NCBI RefSeq assembly: GCF_014705615.1
Contig: NZ_JACXJA010000059.1
Span: forward strand, 1-46,424
Length of the DNA stretch: 46,424 bases
DNA from: Paenibacillus oceani
GTDB lineage: Bacteria; Bacillota; Bacilli; Paenibacillales; NBRC-103111
Reading direction: 5' to 3'
The translations under genes were made by a program, and so were the position numbers. The notes under the pieces are model-generated. The model worked only from the letters and a program-made list of their open reading frames with translations, made no database searches and was not told where the DNA came from. Every line of letters begins with the position of its first letter. Position 1 is the stretch's first letter. Shown here in pieces: positions 27,637 through 37,182 of this stretch.

Positions 27637-27859
27637 ACCTCGGTTTGATGTTTGCCACATAAAATGAACAATACACCCCCGGTCTTTGCCGGCAAGGGGG
27701 CAGGAAAGCAAGCTATCCTTTTCTGGGAAGAAAGCTCGCCAAAGCAAGGAGTCGATCCTTCCAAGCAATCCCAAACTTAGCATTGGAGAAGACAGCGTTT
27801 TGCTTTATAATGAAAGGGATTTCACTTTGCTGCACAACATGGACAGAGGAGGCGCGAAG

Positions 27860-28678
27860 ATGGGAAAAACGATGCTCTCCGGCCTGCATCCGCGTGTGAA
27901 ATTCAGCGTCTACTGGCTTGAGAAAGAACGTTTTTTGCTATATGAGGATACATACGACATTTGGGTCATGTTCGCGATCGAGTCGGGCTCGTTTTATTAT
28001 GAGATCGGCGACCAAAAAGGCTCCGCGACATTCGGCGATCTGGTGCTTTGTCCACCGGGCGTCCCCTTTCGCCGGGTGATCAATACGCCCCTTACGTTCT
28101 ACTACTTCGAATTGACCTGGCGTCCCGCGGACGGAGGGCCTCCCCATGATGAAAGCGTGCTGCCGACCGGAAAAATCAGCCTGTTTGACACAAGCCGTCT
28201 TACCCATAACTACAATTTGATGCGCAAGTGGCAATCTTGGCCTTCCGATATCAGCTTGCCGCAATACTCTCACTATTGTCTGGATATATGGCTGCTTTAC
28301 TGCGAGGAGCTTGGCGAAGGCTTCATTCAGAGCATTTCGTCCAAAAGCAGCCACACCGACCCGCTGATGCAGGAAGCGCAGTTGCTGATTCAGCAGCATG
28401 CGTTCTCGCCATTGAACCTGAGGACGGTCGCGGCCGATCTCGGCATTTCGCCGGCGCAGCTGACCAAGCGGTTCAGCTCTTGCTACGGGATAACACCACT
28501 CCGTTACTTGACCTCGCTGCGTCTGGAAAAAGCGAAAACGCTGCTGCTCGAAACGCGTATGACGATCGACAGTATCTCCGAATGCTGCGGCTACCAAAAT
28601 GGCTTTTACTTGAACCGCGTTTTTGTCAAAAATGAGAAAACAACCCCGTCGCAGTACCGAAAAGCGAGCCGCCTGTAA
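27860..28678 (+). CDS. AraC family transcriptional regulator
   Basis: The 272-residue protein has a cupin-like sensor domain (about 1-160, with YYEIGDQKGSATFGDLVLCPPG) and an AraC-type double helix-turn-helix (about 175-270). The second HTH carries the typical SISECCGYQNGFYLNRVFVKNEKTTPSQYR-like stretch. It should bind a small sugar-like effector and control a nearby promoter. The ATG at 27860 follows AGAGGAGG by seven bases; upstream open sequence is rejected. It converges on the large secreted protein gene, its likely target given the carbohydrate context. Confidence 0.85.
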   Translation: MGKTMLSGLHPRVKFSVYWLEKERFLLYEDTYDIWVMFAIESGSFYYEIGDQKGSATFGDLVLCPPGVPFRRVINTPLTFYYFELTWRPADGGPPHDESVLPTGKISLFDTSRLTHNYNLMRKWQSWPSDISLPQYSHYCLDIWLLYCEELGEGFIQSISSKSSHTDPLMQEAQLLIQQHAFSPLNLRTVAADLGISPAQLTKRFSSCYGITPLRYLTSLRLEKAKTLLLETRMTIDSISECCGYQNGFYLNRVFVKNEKTTPSQYRKASRL

Positions 28679-28694
28679 GCGCACGCAACGAACA

Positions 28695-28738
28695 AAAGCC
28701 CCCGATCTCCTTCGCAATCGCGAAGAATCGGGGGCTTT
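28695..28738. terminator. Bidirectional terminator between convergent genes
   Basis: AAAGCCCCCGAT pairs perfectly with ATCGGGGGCTTT, and inside it TTCGC pairs with GCGAA. It lies between the stops of the AraC gene and the convergent 1475-residue gene, and can serve both. Confidence 0.9.
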
Positions 28739-28744
28739 GTTCGT

Positions 28745-31700
28745 TTACTCCGAGCCTCCGCCAGCTGTCACCAGCGGCGTAATCGTGCCTCCGGCGATGC
28801 TGCGGATGCCGGTTGCAGTCGTTGCCTCCAGCCGGTACGTGAAGCTCTTCGAGCTGTCAGGCACCTCGATAATCGCCTCGTACGGATATACGTTTGTCGT
28901 CTCTACCTGCTCCGGGCCGTTGCCGATCCGGTAGTAGAAAGATACGCTCTGCGTCTGATCCGGCTTATCCGTCATATACACATAGGCATAATACGATTCC
29001 GGGCTCATCTGGAGCACCATCGCTTTGCCGTACGCGTGCTCGGATACGGTCTGCCCGAGGTCGGGGTTTCCATCCAGCACATAGCTCATCCGGGCAAAGG
29101 CAGGCTCCTGGACGCCAGGGATGCGTAATATCGCTGCGCGCAGGCTCTTGCCCGGGATCGTCACTGCAAAGCTGCCTTGAACCACATCCACTTCCGTCAT
29201 GCCGCCGTTCGGCTCATACAGCTCCACCTTGCCGGAATAGCTGCCGCCTCCGGGCACTTTGCTGCCCAGATACACCTGGGCTGTGACGCTGTCCGCGCTT
29301 TCGTTGAGCAGCGCGACGCCGAGCACGCCATTTTTGCGCGACGCCAGCCAGTCGATCTGGATGCTGTCCGTCGTGACAATGCCCTCGTCCAGCCAGGGCC
29401 ACATGCCCTGCTCTCCGAAAAACTGCCCCGGTTCATGAGCATACTGATTCGAATTAAAGTAGGCGTATCCCTGCTGGCGCAGCGAAGGGAAGGAGATACG
29501 TCCTTCCGACCAGAGAAGGGTCTGATTGAACAGGAAATCCTCCAGCATCGCCAGGAACGGCGGCAAATGATGCCAGTAGATGCCCGTGTAGTCCGGCCCA
29601 AGCAGCGGGTAATCCGCCTGCTGTTGGAACGTGGAGAACGTATTCTGGTAGTAGCCGGAATAGTTGGCGAACCGGCCGACAATCGCGTTGCGCGCCGTGT
29701 CGGCAAAATACGTATCGCCCGTATATTCGGACAGCCGCAGCAAATCGCCGACCCAGCTCGACATAATAATGTTGGAGCTGCGGCCGAAGGTAGACGCCTG
29801 CTCCAGACCAAGTCCGACGCGTGACGGAATCCATGCCGGCTCCTGCGTCATCTGCTGCTCGATCCGCACATTGCTTGCCAAATTGCCGGGATCGCCCGTC
29901 GGCCGGCCGATCCGCTCCTGCTGATCGCCATGCCACCAGAAATTCAGGTTGCCTTCATTGCCATAATGGAAAACACTTTTCATCTGATTGATATCATTGA
30001 CCGTAACCGGCTGGTTCAGCTTCGCGCCGTCGATTCCCGGCACCCACAGCGTCGTTACCAGCCAGCGGGCTACCTGCTCCGCCACCGCCAGATCCTGCAG
30101 ATCGCCGGTTGTTTCATACAAATCCAGCAAGGACGCGAGGTTCGGGTAGTAGGAGATATAGATAAAGCTGGACCAGTTTATCGGCTCGGTTTGCGGCTGG
30201 TAGACGACATTGGTCACATACTGCTGCGCCTGCTGACGGGCCTGCGTCAAATACGCCGGATCGCCGGTATATTTATACAGCGCCAAATTGTTGGCGAAGG
30301 CAGGGATCGAGCCGTACGAGTTCGTGACCGACGACATCCCCTTCTGCAGACCGTATTCGTACAAATACGGCACGGCGCCGCGGGTCATTTCGTACAAGCC
30401 GCCGACGACATTCAGATTGTACCCGCTGATCGGATCGCCGATCGGCTTCGGCACATCGCCGACCTGATGAACACCGCCCTCATCGTTCGTCCGGTTGAAG
30501 TGCAGCCCTTTGCGGGTCAGCAAATTCGCCAGAGTCGGAATCGCCCGGCGGGTCAGAATCTCCTTGTCCTCCGTCAGCAAATAGTCCTGAAGCGCCTGCA
30601 TCGGGTTCGCCGACGAAGTCGTATTTTTGCCTTCCATATTATAGTGGGCTTTGTCGTACGGGTCCCAGCCGCCGAAATGATCGTCCAGCATCAGTTGCCG
30701 GGCATTGAAGATCGCGTCGTTCAGCGTGCTCGTGACGTTTTGACGGTAATCGTGGACGCCGAACAGATCCCGGGCCACGAGCTTATACGTATCGTACCAG
30801 TCCGCCACCCGGCTGATCACGCGGTACTGGAGCGTGTAGCTTTGCTCAGCGGCAAAGTTCGCTTCCGGCGAGCCGAGCACCGGAGCGAAGATCGACCCGC
30901 GCGGGCTGTAGCCGGTGCCGCGCATCGTGATCCCGAATGCGCCGTTATTGCCGTACACCCAGCGCAGCGGAATCCAGGACGGCTCGGCGGCGATTCCCTT
31001 CGTTACCGGGCGGCCAGGCGCATAGCTGTTGTCCGGGCCAAGGGTAATCGTGCCCATCGGCGTAAACAAATGCTGCTCGGTCATCAGCCCCGCCTCGGGC
31101 GCAATACGCTTGCCGAGCACCCGGTAAGGCGCCAGGGCGAACGAATAGCGGTCATCCGTAAATTCCCGGCCTTCCCAAGCGCCGATCGAATAGCTCCCCG
31201 CCTCGTGGAAGGTCGCGTCCACCGTTACTTTGGGCGCCGGATGGTTGCCCTCCAGCTGCCAGCTCGCGCTGAAATCCGCCAAAGGCTGGTCGAACAGCAG
31301 TTCCACTCCGCCCTCCGGCGTCGTCGTGTAGTCGAGCGGAATGAACCAGTTGATCCGGCCGGACTTATACAGATCGGTGCCCGCATACCCTTTCTGCTGA
31401 GCGGCAGCCGTACTGTAGCGGCTCCTGAACATATACATGTCCTGTGATGTGGACACCGTCGAAGCCGCATCGGCCGCCAGTACGACATAACCCAGCTCCT
31501 CCGAGCGGTCCTTCGTCTTGATCCACACTCCCTCCGACTTGGCATACACTTCATTTTGCACCACTTGGCCGTTTACCGTCGGCACCTTGTAGAAGACGAC
31601 CTTGGTATGGTCGTTTTGTATCGTCGTACTGGCAGTCGGCGCGGCGTCGCTCAGCGCCCAGGCCGGAAAACGCTCTGCTTCTGCTCCGAGCGGCACAGCG

Positions 31701-33172
31701 AGCTGCAGCAGGGAATGGTACGATTCAGGCGGGGTCGCCTGCAAATCCGCCGTCAGGAGCACCGCGTCCGCGCGGGCGTAGAAGCCAGACGTATCGTGCA
31801 GCTCCAGCGTATGCGCGCCCGCCGCAAGCGCCACGGTTCCGCCTGACGCCCATCTGAAGCCTTCGTAGCCGTGGGTGCCGAACGTTTGAGGCAGCATCTG
31901 TCCGTCCAGCCCGACATGGAAGGAGCGCGTTCCCGGCTGGTTGGTCGCGAAATCCCGCGAGCGTACCCATACGTTGTACGTACCGGCCTGATGGACCTGA
32001 AACGAAGCGACAGCCGGCTCCGTCGATTCCGGATCGCCGTCCTCCGGCGTAGATCCCGCGCCACTCGGGTTGACGCCCCGCAGCAGCATGCCTTCGAAAG
32101 CGCCGTCCACGCCGCTTTCCATCGTCCACGTACCCAACTCGTCAAAGCTGCCCGGTCGGAACAAATACGCGTTCGCCGGTGTATTCGCCACAATCACGGC
32201 CGTTTGCCCCCCTTCGTCCCAAGCTGTTAGCGCCCCGAAATAGTGGCGCACAAATTCCAGCGGCACTAACGCCGCTCCTTGCTCCCGGATAACCGGATGC
32301 GCGAGTGAGACATTTCTCCCGTTCACGCTGGCCATATCTTCCCCGGGCCGCACCTGAAATCGCTGGCCGTTGCGCACGGCCGTCTCCTGATACGTCGCCG
32401 CGTCCACCGACACATCCGCGCCCAAAGCGGCGAACACTTCGCCGAACGGCACCATCACCGTTCCTTGACGGATCACCGGCTCCTCGTTCAAGGTGACATA
32501 GCTGCCGTTCAGACGCAGCGCTATATCGACAGGCGGGCGATTCGGATCAGGAGCCCCGTTTGATACGCTGCCGGGCACATACCGCTGATTGGCGGCCAGC
32601 CATTGCAGCGCGGACGCGCTTTCTTCGGCAGTAAAGTCCAGATCGTCGGTCAGTACGACCATATCGAAGCGGGCATAGTTGCCGCGAAAATCGAGCGCCT
32701 CCAGATCGTATTCCCCGCGAATCATCGCCAGCGGTCCGCTGGACTCCCAGTACCATCCGTTATTGCCGTGCGCGCCATATACGGCCGGTTCCCGCGAGTC
32801 CAGCTTCAGGTGAAACGGCCGCACGCCTGGACTGACCGCAAAGTCCCGGGAATGGACCATCATCTTGTAAAAGCCGTCCGTCGGAATGCCGTATTTGGCC
32901 AGCGCCGGCGTAGAGCTGTGGTTCTTACCGTCCGTCTTGCCCATCATAATATTGGAAAGCGGGCTGCCGCTTCGATCCGCCGGGTGCGTCCAGTTGCCCA
33001 TCCGGTCCGTAAAGCTTTCGGCCGTCAGCACAATATAATGCTTGCCCGGCTTGATGTCGGGCAGCGGTCCGGAATCCGCCCGCGCCGAGTCTGGGCCTAA
33101 GCCCATCCCCGTCATTAGCAGCGCTGCCGACAGCACCAGGGCCGCCGTCTTCTTCAAGCGCATCTTCATCAT
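28745..33172 (-). CDS. Secreted multidomain protein with copper amine oxidase-like N domain and two carbohydrate-binding-like modules
   Basis: The 1475-residue protein has a Sec signal peptide (cleaved near SARAD, about residue 32). Two similar beta modules follow at about 45-200 and 335-485; both contain an HSRDF/RSRDF, a GTHG/GAHG and a (F/Y)ARxDxVxLTxDL phrase, as in carbohydrate-binding modules attached to xanthan-lyase-type proteins. Between them (about 205-325) is a copper-amine-oxidase N-terminal-like domain (MVPFGEVFAALGADV, LVPLEFVRHYFGA), common in Paenibacillus exoproteins and usually not catalytic. The C-terminal 800 residues look like an alpha/alpha-toroid plus beta-sandwich glycan-active region. 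AAGGAGGG precedes the ATG. Catalytic activity is not proven. Confidence 0.7.
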   Translation of the reverse strand: MMKMRLKKTAALVLSAALLMTGMGLGPDSARADSGPLPDIKPGKHYIVLTAESFTDRMGNWTHPADRSGSPLSNIMMGKTDGKNHSSTPALAKYGIPTDGFYKMMVHSRDFAVSPGVRPFHLKLDSREPAVYGAHGNNGWYWESSGPLAMIRGEYDLEALDFRGNYARFDMVVLTDDLDFTAEESASALQWLAANQRYVPGSVSNGAPDPNRPPVDIALRLNGSYVTLNEEPVIRQGTVMVPFGEVFAALGADVSVDAATYQETAVRNGQRFQVRPGEDMASVNGRNVSLAHPVIREQGAALVPLEFVRHYFGALTAWDEGGQTAVIVANTPANAYLFRPGSFDELGTWTMESGVDGAFEGMLLRGVNPSGAGSTPEDGDPESTEPAVASFQVHQAGTYNVWVRSRDFATNQPGTRSFHVGLDGQMLPQTFGTHGYEGFRWASGGTVALAAGAHTLELHDTSGFYARADAVLLTADLQATPPESYHSLLQLAVPLGAEAERFPAWALSDAAPTASTTIQNDHTKVVFYKVPTVNGQVVQNEVYAKSEGVWIKTKDRSEELGYVVLAADAASTVSTSQDMYMFRSRYSTAAAQQKGYAGTDLYKSGRINWFIPLDYTTTPEGGVELLFDQPLADFSASWQLEGNHPAPKVTVDATFHEAGSYSIGAWEGREFTDDRYSFALAPYRVLGKRIAPEAGLMTEQHLFTPMGTITLGPDNSYAPGRPVTKGIAAEPSWIPLRWVYGNNGAFGITMRGTGYSPRGSIFAPVLGSPEANFAAEQSYTLQYRVISRVADWYDTYKLVARDLFGVHDYRQNVTSTLNDAIFNARQLMLDDHFGGWDPYDKAHYNMEGKNTTSSANPMQALQDYLLTEDKEILTRRAIPTLANLLTRKGLHFNRTNDEGGVHQVGDVPKPIGDPISGYNLNVVGGLYEMTRGAVPYLYEYGLQKGMSSVTNSYGSIPAFANNLALYKYTGDPAYLTQARQQAQQYVTNVVYQPQTEPINWSSFIYISYYPNLASLLDLYETTGDLQDLAVAEQVARWLVTTLWVPGIDGAKLNQPVTVNDINQMKSVFHYGNEGNLNFWWHGDQQERIGRPTGDPGNLASNVRIEQQMTQEPAWIPSRVGLGLEQASTFGRSSNIIMSSWVGDLLRLSEYTGDTYFADTARNAIVGRFANYSGYYQNTFSTFQQQADYPLLGPDYTGIYWHHLPPFLAMLEDFLFNQTLLWSEGRISFPSLRQQGYAYFNSNQYAHEPGQFFGEQGMWPWLDEGIVTTDSIQIDWLASRKNGVLGVALLNESADSVTAQVYLGSKVPGGGSYSGKVELYEPNGGMTEVDVVQGSFAVTIPGKSLRAAILRIPGVQEPAFARMSYVLDGNPDLGQTVSEHAYGKAMVLQMSPESYYAYVYMTDKPDQTQSVSFYYRIGNGPEQVETTNVYPYEAIIEVPDSSKSFTYRLEATTATGIRSIAGGTITPLVTAGGGSE

Positions 33173-33503
33173 TACACTCCCTCCTTATGGACGCCCGCGC
33201 CTGCTTCCCCTAATTCCGGGCGCATCTATCCGCTGTCTGCTCCTTCCCCTTACGCATCTCGTGAAGCCTATTGGACTTGTATCCGGCCGCTAATAGCCGC
33301 CTGTGCTTCAACGCTGCTCGTTCAGGATGCCGATCGCTGCGGCTGCCTGTGCCCGCCGGGTCGCATCCCCTCCTTTCCCGCTTTCAATCTCTATACGCAG
33401 ACGACTTCGAGGAGGCAGACAGAACCTGCTGCCAGCCTTCTCCCCTTTTCGGTCATCTGCCCGTACTCGGGACACGCCTGCGCGCCGGCCGGCTGCTTTG
33501 CCC
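33173..33503. other. Intergenic region with no recognisable gene
   Basis: 331 bp lie between the binding-protein gene and the secreted protein gene, both on the - strand. It contains the AAGGAGGG ribosome binding site of the latter near 33180. I see no hairpin terminator or convincing promoter. Confidence 0.5.
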
Positions 33504-34823
33504 TTACTTGCCGGCTTCCGCAGCCACCTTCGCGTTGATCGACTCTTCCGTTTCGCGAATAAGCGTGTTGATGTCCTTCGCATTGGTAAACAATTGGACG
33601 CCTGCGGCATTAAGCGCGCTGTCGGCAATGGCGTCGTATTTCGTCGGATTGTTATGATACGGGACCGGACGGTGTTTGAAAATCGCCTGCACATTTTTGC
33701 CCTTCAGCACTTCGGAATCTATGCCGAATTGGTCGGTAATTTCTTTTTTGCTGAGCGGCGGCACGCTTGCGCCCTTTTTGGCGGAATCGAGCTGCGCGCT
33801 TTCGTCCAGCACGGCGCCGATCAGCTGAAACGCCTCTTTCTGATGCTTGCTCGTCGGCGAAATGAGCAGGAAGTACCCGTCCGCCTCGCCGTACAGTCCC
33901 TTTTTGTCCGGGTACTGCGGATAGGTCGCCAGATCCCAGTCCAGGCCGCCCTTGGCCGCTTCGGCCATCCGGTGGAACAGCCCGATGAACGGATACATGG
34001 AAATCGTTTTTTCGTACAGGAACGCGTTCAGCTCATCCGAGTTTTTCTTCGCCGTCGTGTTGCCTGGAATCGACAAGATCGCCTGGTACGTCTGGAACGC
34101 CCGCTTCCATGCCTCCGTGTTAATGCTGGCCTTCCCGGTGACCGGATCAAACCGGTTCAGGGAAAAGGGAGACGCGACGCGCACGATGTTGCTGGAAGCA
34201 AGGCCCCGGTATTGGACGCCGGCGTCGGTGCGGCTCACTTTCCGGCCCAGCTCAATCACTTCATCCCATGTCATTCCGTCCTTCGGATAAGCGACGCCGA
34301 ACCGGTCGAACAGCGTTTTGTTGTAATACAGCGCATTGTAGTTCATCCCATAAGGCAGCGCGACAATTTCTCCGTTTTTGCCAAAACTTTTGACCGTCTG
34401 TAAAATGCTCGGGTCCAGCCGGTTCAGGTCGAAGTTTTGCAGCTTGATCTGCTCGCGCAGGTCAAGCGCTACCCCAAGATCGAGCAGGCTCTGCATCCCT
34501 TCGACGCCGGTAATGAGCAGGTCGGGTACATCGCCGGCGGCGACCATGTTGCGAATATTAATGTCGCCGGACGCAGTGATCGTCTCCACCTTGATATGCG
34601 GATATTTCGCCCGCAGCGGCTTGAAAAAGATTTGCTCGTAATCCTCGTCCGTAATTTTCCACCCCGCATACAGCTTGAGCGTCACTGGCTGCGGCGGCGC
34701 TTCTTCCTTGACCGACGGCTTTTCATCCACCGGACTGCCGCTTCCTCCGCCTTGTCCGCAAGCCGCGGTCACGATGGCGAGCATAGCCAGCGCAGCCGGC
34801 CAAATGATCGGTTTACGTTTCAT
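33504..34823 (-). CDS. ABC transporter sugar-binding lipoprotein (family 1)
   Basis: The 439-residue lipoprotein has a signal peptide ending VTAAC with the acylated Cys at residue 22, then a Gly/Ser linker. The mature protein is a family 1 extracellular solute-binding protein: LKLYAGWKITDEDYEQ, GDVPDLLITG, ALPYGMNYNALYYNKTLFDRFG and PKDGMTWDEVIELG are typical. Its ligand is probably an oligosaccharide. GGGGGAA precedes the ATG. No permease or ATPase gene is present in the window, so it must either work with a distant transporter or be an orphan sensor subunit. Confidence 0.92.
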   Translation of the reverse strand: MKRKPIIWPAALAMLAIVTAACGQGGGSGSPVDEKPSVKEEAPPQPVTLKLYAGWKITDEDYEQIFFKPLRAKYPHIKVETITASGDINIRNMVAAGDVPDLLITGVEGMQSLLDLGVALDLREQIKLQNFDLNRLDPSILQTVKSFGKNGEIVALPYGMNYNALYYNKTLFDRFGVAYPKDGMTWDEVIELGRKVSRTDAGVQYRGLASSNIVRVASPFSLNRFDPVTGKASINTEAWKRAFQTYQAILSIPGNTTAKKNSDELNAFLYEKTISMYPFIGLFHRMAEAAKGGLDWDLATYPQYPDKKGLYGEADGYFLLISPTSKHQKEAFQLIGAVLDESAQLDSAKKGASVPPLSKKEITDQFGIDSEVLKGKNVQAIFKHRPVPYHNNPTKYDAIADSALNAAGVQLFTNAKDINTLIRETEESINAKVAAEAGK

Positions 34824-34894
34824 TTCAAATTCCCCCTGTAAAATTATTTACTTGAATGAAAAGGATAAATTTCTTAATTTTTAAAATATTTCTA

Positions 34895-34909
34895 AAGTAA
34901 GCGCATTCA
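34895..34909. promoter_or_regulatory. cre-like site upstream of the sugar-binding protein gene
   Basis: AAGTAAGCGCATTCA matches the CcpA catabolite-responsive consensus WTGNAANCGNWWNCA with one mismatch. It lies 72-86 bp before the start codon. The same AAGCGCATT core recurs at 38169-38177 and 39138-39146, so a local regulator such as the TetR protein is an alternative binder. Confidence 0.5.
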
Positions 34910-35112
34910 ATTCGATGTCGCATCCTGAGCTCAAGCGCTTTCCCCTTCGGTATGACATCTGCCGCAGAGGCGGACCTCCTTCCCCGAAAACTGACGGCTC
35001 GTTCAAGCTTGCCGGGTCAATCTATCCATAATTGCCCCTTACTATTAAGATAAAGAATTCTCCCGGCAAGCAACATACACATTTTTATAGCAAAATTTAT
35101 CCGAAATTTCCT

Positions 35113-36297
35113 TTATCCGCCTACCCGTTCATGAGCGGTCACAAACCGGCGCATCACCGTTTCATCCATCGTCACGCCGAGACCGGGGGCATCCGGTACG
35201 GTTAGGTGCCCGTTCTCCAGCCGGAATAACACCTGGGCATAATCCGCGCTGGCCCGCAGCGCATTCGGCTGGTACTCGTAGATCATAAAATTGGACAGCG
35301 CGGCGGATACATGAATGGAGGCGGCATGGCCGATGCCCTGATGTGCGCTTAAGTGCGGGGCGAACGGAAGGTGAAACGCCTCCGCCAGATGCCCGATGCG
35401 CATCATCTCCGTTATGCCGTTGCGCCCCATATCCGGCTGCACCACCTCGACCGCGCCCGAGGCGATCCATTCCTTGAACGTATAAATCGTCCGCAGCGGT
35501 TCTCCGACGGCCACGGCTGTATCGATCGCTTCCGCCAGCCTGCTGTGCCCAGCCCGGTCCTCGAACGTCAGCGGCGATTCGAAAAACAGCGCATCCAGTT
35601 CTCCCAGCGCCCGGCCGATCCCGAACGCCTCAGAATGGGTGCATTTGCCGTGAGCGTCGTACATCAGATCCAGCTCATCCGGGCCGTACCGCTCGCGAAT
35701 CGCCTGGAGCAGCTTCAGATCGGACGCTTTGCCTCGGCCGAACGTATGAATCTTGACGCCCTGGAAGCCTTCCTCCCGCAGCCGCGCGATATGCTCCAGC
35801 TTCTCCTCGACCGACCCTCCCGGCACGCTGGAGCAGTAGCAGCGCAGCTTATCCCGGTACTGGCCTCCGAGCAACGCATACACCGGCAGCCCGAGCGCCT
35901 TGCCTTTCAGATCCCAGCAGGCAATATCCAGTCCGGCCATCGCATCGACCAGATAACCGCCGGTATAGCCGCGCTCGCGCAGCGTATCCAGCATGCGGTC
36001 CCACAGCACCTGCTGGTCGAGCGGCCGCGCGCCGAGCAATAGCGGAGCCAAATGAGTCTTGAGAACCGTAGCGGCAATTTCCGGATGCGTCGGCGCCAGC
36101 AGTTCTCCCCAGCCGTTCACGCCTTCATCGGTAGACAGCTTGACGAACACTGTCTCCGCATTGACCGAATAGACGCAAGAACGGCGGTTGCTGTCGCTGA
36201 CGTAATAGTCGGCGCCAAGGAAACGCTTGCCTCCTGGCTGGACCGGACGGGCCGGCGGTATTTTCACGATGTAGATATCAACGGCTATAATCTTCAC
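35113..36297 (-). CDS. Enolase superfamily sugar acid dehydratase (mandelate racemase-like)
   Basis: The 394-residue cytoplasmic enzyme has a capping domain (1-125) and a TIM-barrel domain. Metal ligands are Asp214, Glu240 and Glu266. Candidate acid/base groups are Lys182 and His184 (KIH), His216 (DAH motif 214-216) and His315 (APHLS). The D-x-H arrangement recalls galactonate and related dehydratases more than mandelate racemase. It probably dehydrates an aldonic or uronic acid to a 2-keto-3-deoxy acid with Mg2+. It overlaps the upstream dehydrogenase gene by 20 bp and shares an operon with the aldolase. The exact substrate cannot be read. Confidence 0.85.
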   Translation of the reverse strand: MKIIAVDIYIVKIPPARPVQPGGKRFLGADYYVSDSNRRSCVYSVNAETVFVKLSTDEGVNGWGELLAPTHPEIAATVLKTHLAPLLLGARPLDQQVLWDRMLDTLRERGYTGGYLVDAMAGLDIACWDLKGKALGLPVYALLGGQYRDKLRCYCSSVPGGSVEEKLEHIARLREEGFQGVKIHTFGRGKASDLKLLQAIRERYGPDELDLMYDAHGKCTHSEAFGIGRALGELDALFFESPLTFEDRAGHSRLAEAIDTAVAVGEPLRTIYTFKEWIASGAVEVVQPDMGRNGITEMMRIGHLAEAFHLPFAPHLSAHQGIGHAASIHVSAALSNFMIYEYQPNALRASADYAQVLFRLENGHLTVPDAPGLGVTMDETVMRRFVTAHERVGG

Positions 36298-37117
36298 TGT
36301 CCTTCTCCTCCTCGTCCATCAGCTTGTAGCTCCCGCTCTTCCAGCGACGGCGCAATTCGGGCCGAACCAGCGCGCTGACCGACTGGATCGACATGCCGCC
36401 GTCCACCGCCAGATCGACGCCATTGACAAAGGCGGCCATGTCGGAGGCCAGAAACAGCACGGCATCGGCCACGTCCTCCGGCTTGCCGAGCCGGCCGAGC
36501 GGGTAGCAATCCGTATCGATTCGATAGCGGGCTTGGGCCGCCAGCTGCTTCTGCTTCTCCTCGCTCACCGTAAGCCCCGGCGAGACACAGTTCGCCCGGA
36601 TGCGGCTCGCCGCCCCCTCAAGAGCAGTCTGTCGCGTAAACGCCGCAATAGCGCATTTCGCCGACGCGTAAGCAGACAGACCCGGATTGGCGCGATTCGC
36701 ATTCACCGACGACATATTAACGATCGCCGGCGTCTGCGACTGTACGAGCAGTGGCCATGCGTACCTTGTGCAGAGGAATACGGAGGTCAAGTTCACGTCG
36801 AGCAATCGTCTCCATTCCTCCAGCGTGCCGGCGGCGATCAGACCGCTTCCCGTCCGGCCTGCATTGTTGATCAAAATGTCGAGTCGATCGAGCCCGGCAA
36901 ATACTTGGCGCACCGCGCCTTCATCCGAGACATCCATCCGATGCGCCGTCGCATCCGCCCCAACGCGGCGAAGCGCCTCCGTCACAGCTTCGACACGCTC
37001 TTCATGCACATCTGTCAGTTGCAGCCTGCATCCCTCGGCTGCAAAGCGCCTCGCAATCGCCGCGCCGATCGAACCCGCAGCTCCCGTAATGAGCGCCGTT
37101 CTGCCGCTTAGCAGCAT
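36278..37117 (-). CDS. Short-chain dehydrogenase/reductase (SDR)
   Basis: The 279-residue classical SDR has the cofactor motif TGAAGSIG (11-18), NNAG (84-87) and the catalytic Ser136/137, Tyr150 and Lys154. Asp36 at the end of beta-2 favours NAD(H) over NADP(H). It would oxidise a sugar or sugar lactone precursor, or reduce a keto sugar, in the same pathway as the dehydratase and aldolase. The C terminus has an unusual charged extension (MDEEEKDSED) that overlaps the next gene. GGAGGTG precedes the ATG. Confidence 0.9.
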   Translation of the reverse strand: MLLSGRTALITGAAGSIGAAIARRFAAEGCRLQLTDVHEERVEAVTEALRRVGADATAHRMDVSDEGAVRQVFAGLDRLDILINNAGRTGSGLIAAGTLEEWRRLLDVNLTSVFLCTRYAWPLLVQSQTPAIVNMSSVNANRANPGLSAYASAKCAIAAFTRQTALEGAASRIRANCVSPGLTVSEEKQKQLAAQARYRIDTDCYPLGRLGKPEDVADAVLFLASDMAAFVNGVDLAVDGGMSIQSVSALVRPELRRRWKSGSYKLMDEEEKDSEDYSR

Positions 37118-37182
37118 GTTAGCGCACCTCCGCCCTCACTCCCTGCCGGCCGGCGACAGGGGAGTCTGATATGAAGCTGTGG

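Noticed and set aside
29930-31447. 505-codon open frame opposite the secreted protein gene
   Set aside because: Antisense shadow; the opposite strand has a signal peptide, ribosome binding site and domains.
34926-34945. CAAGCGCTTTCC near the other cre-like site
   Set aside because: It has about four mismatches to the catabolite-responsive consensus, too many to list beside the site at 34895.
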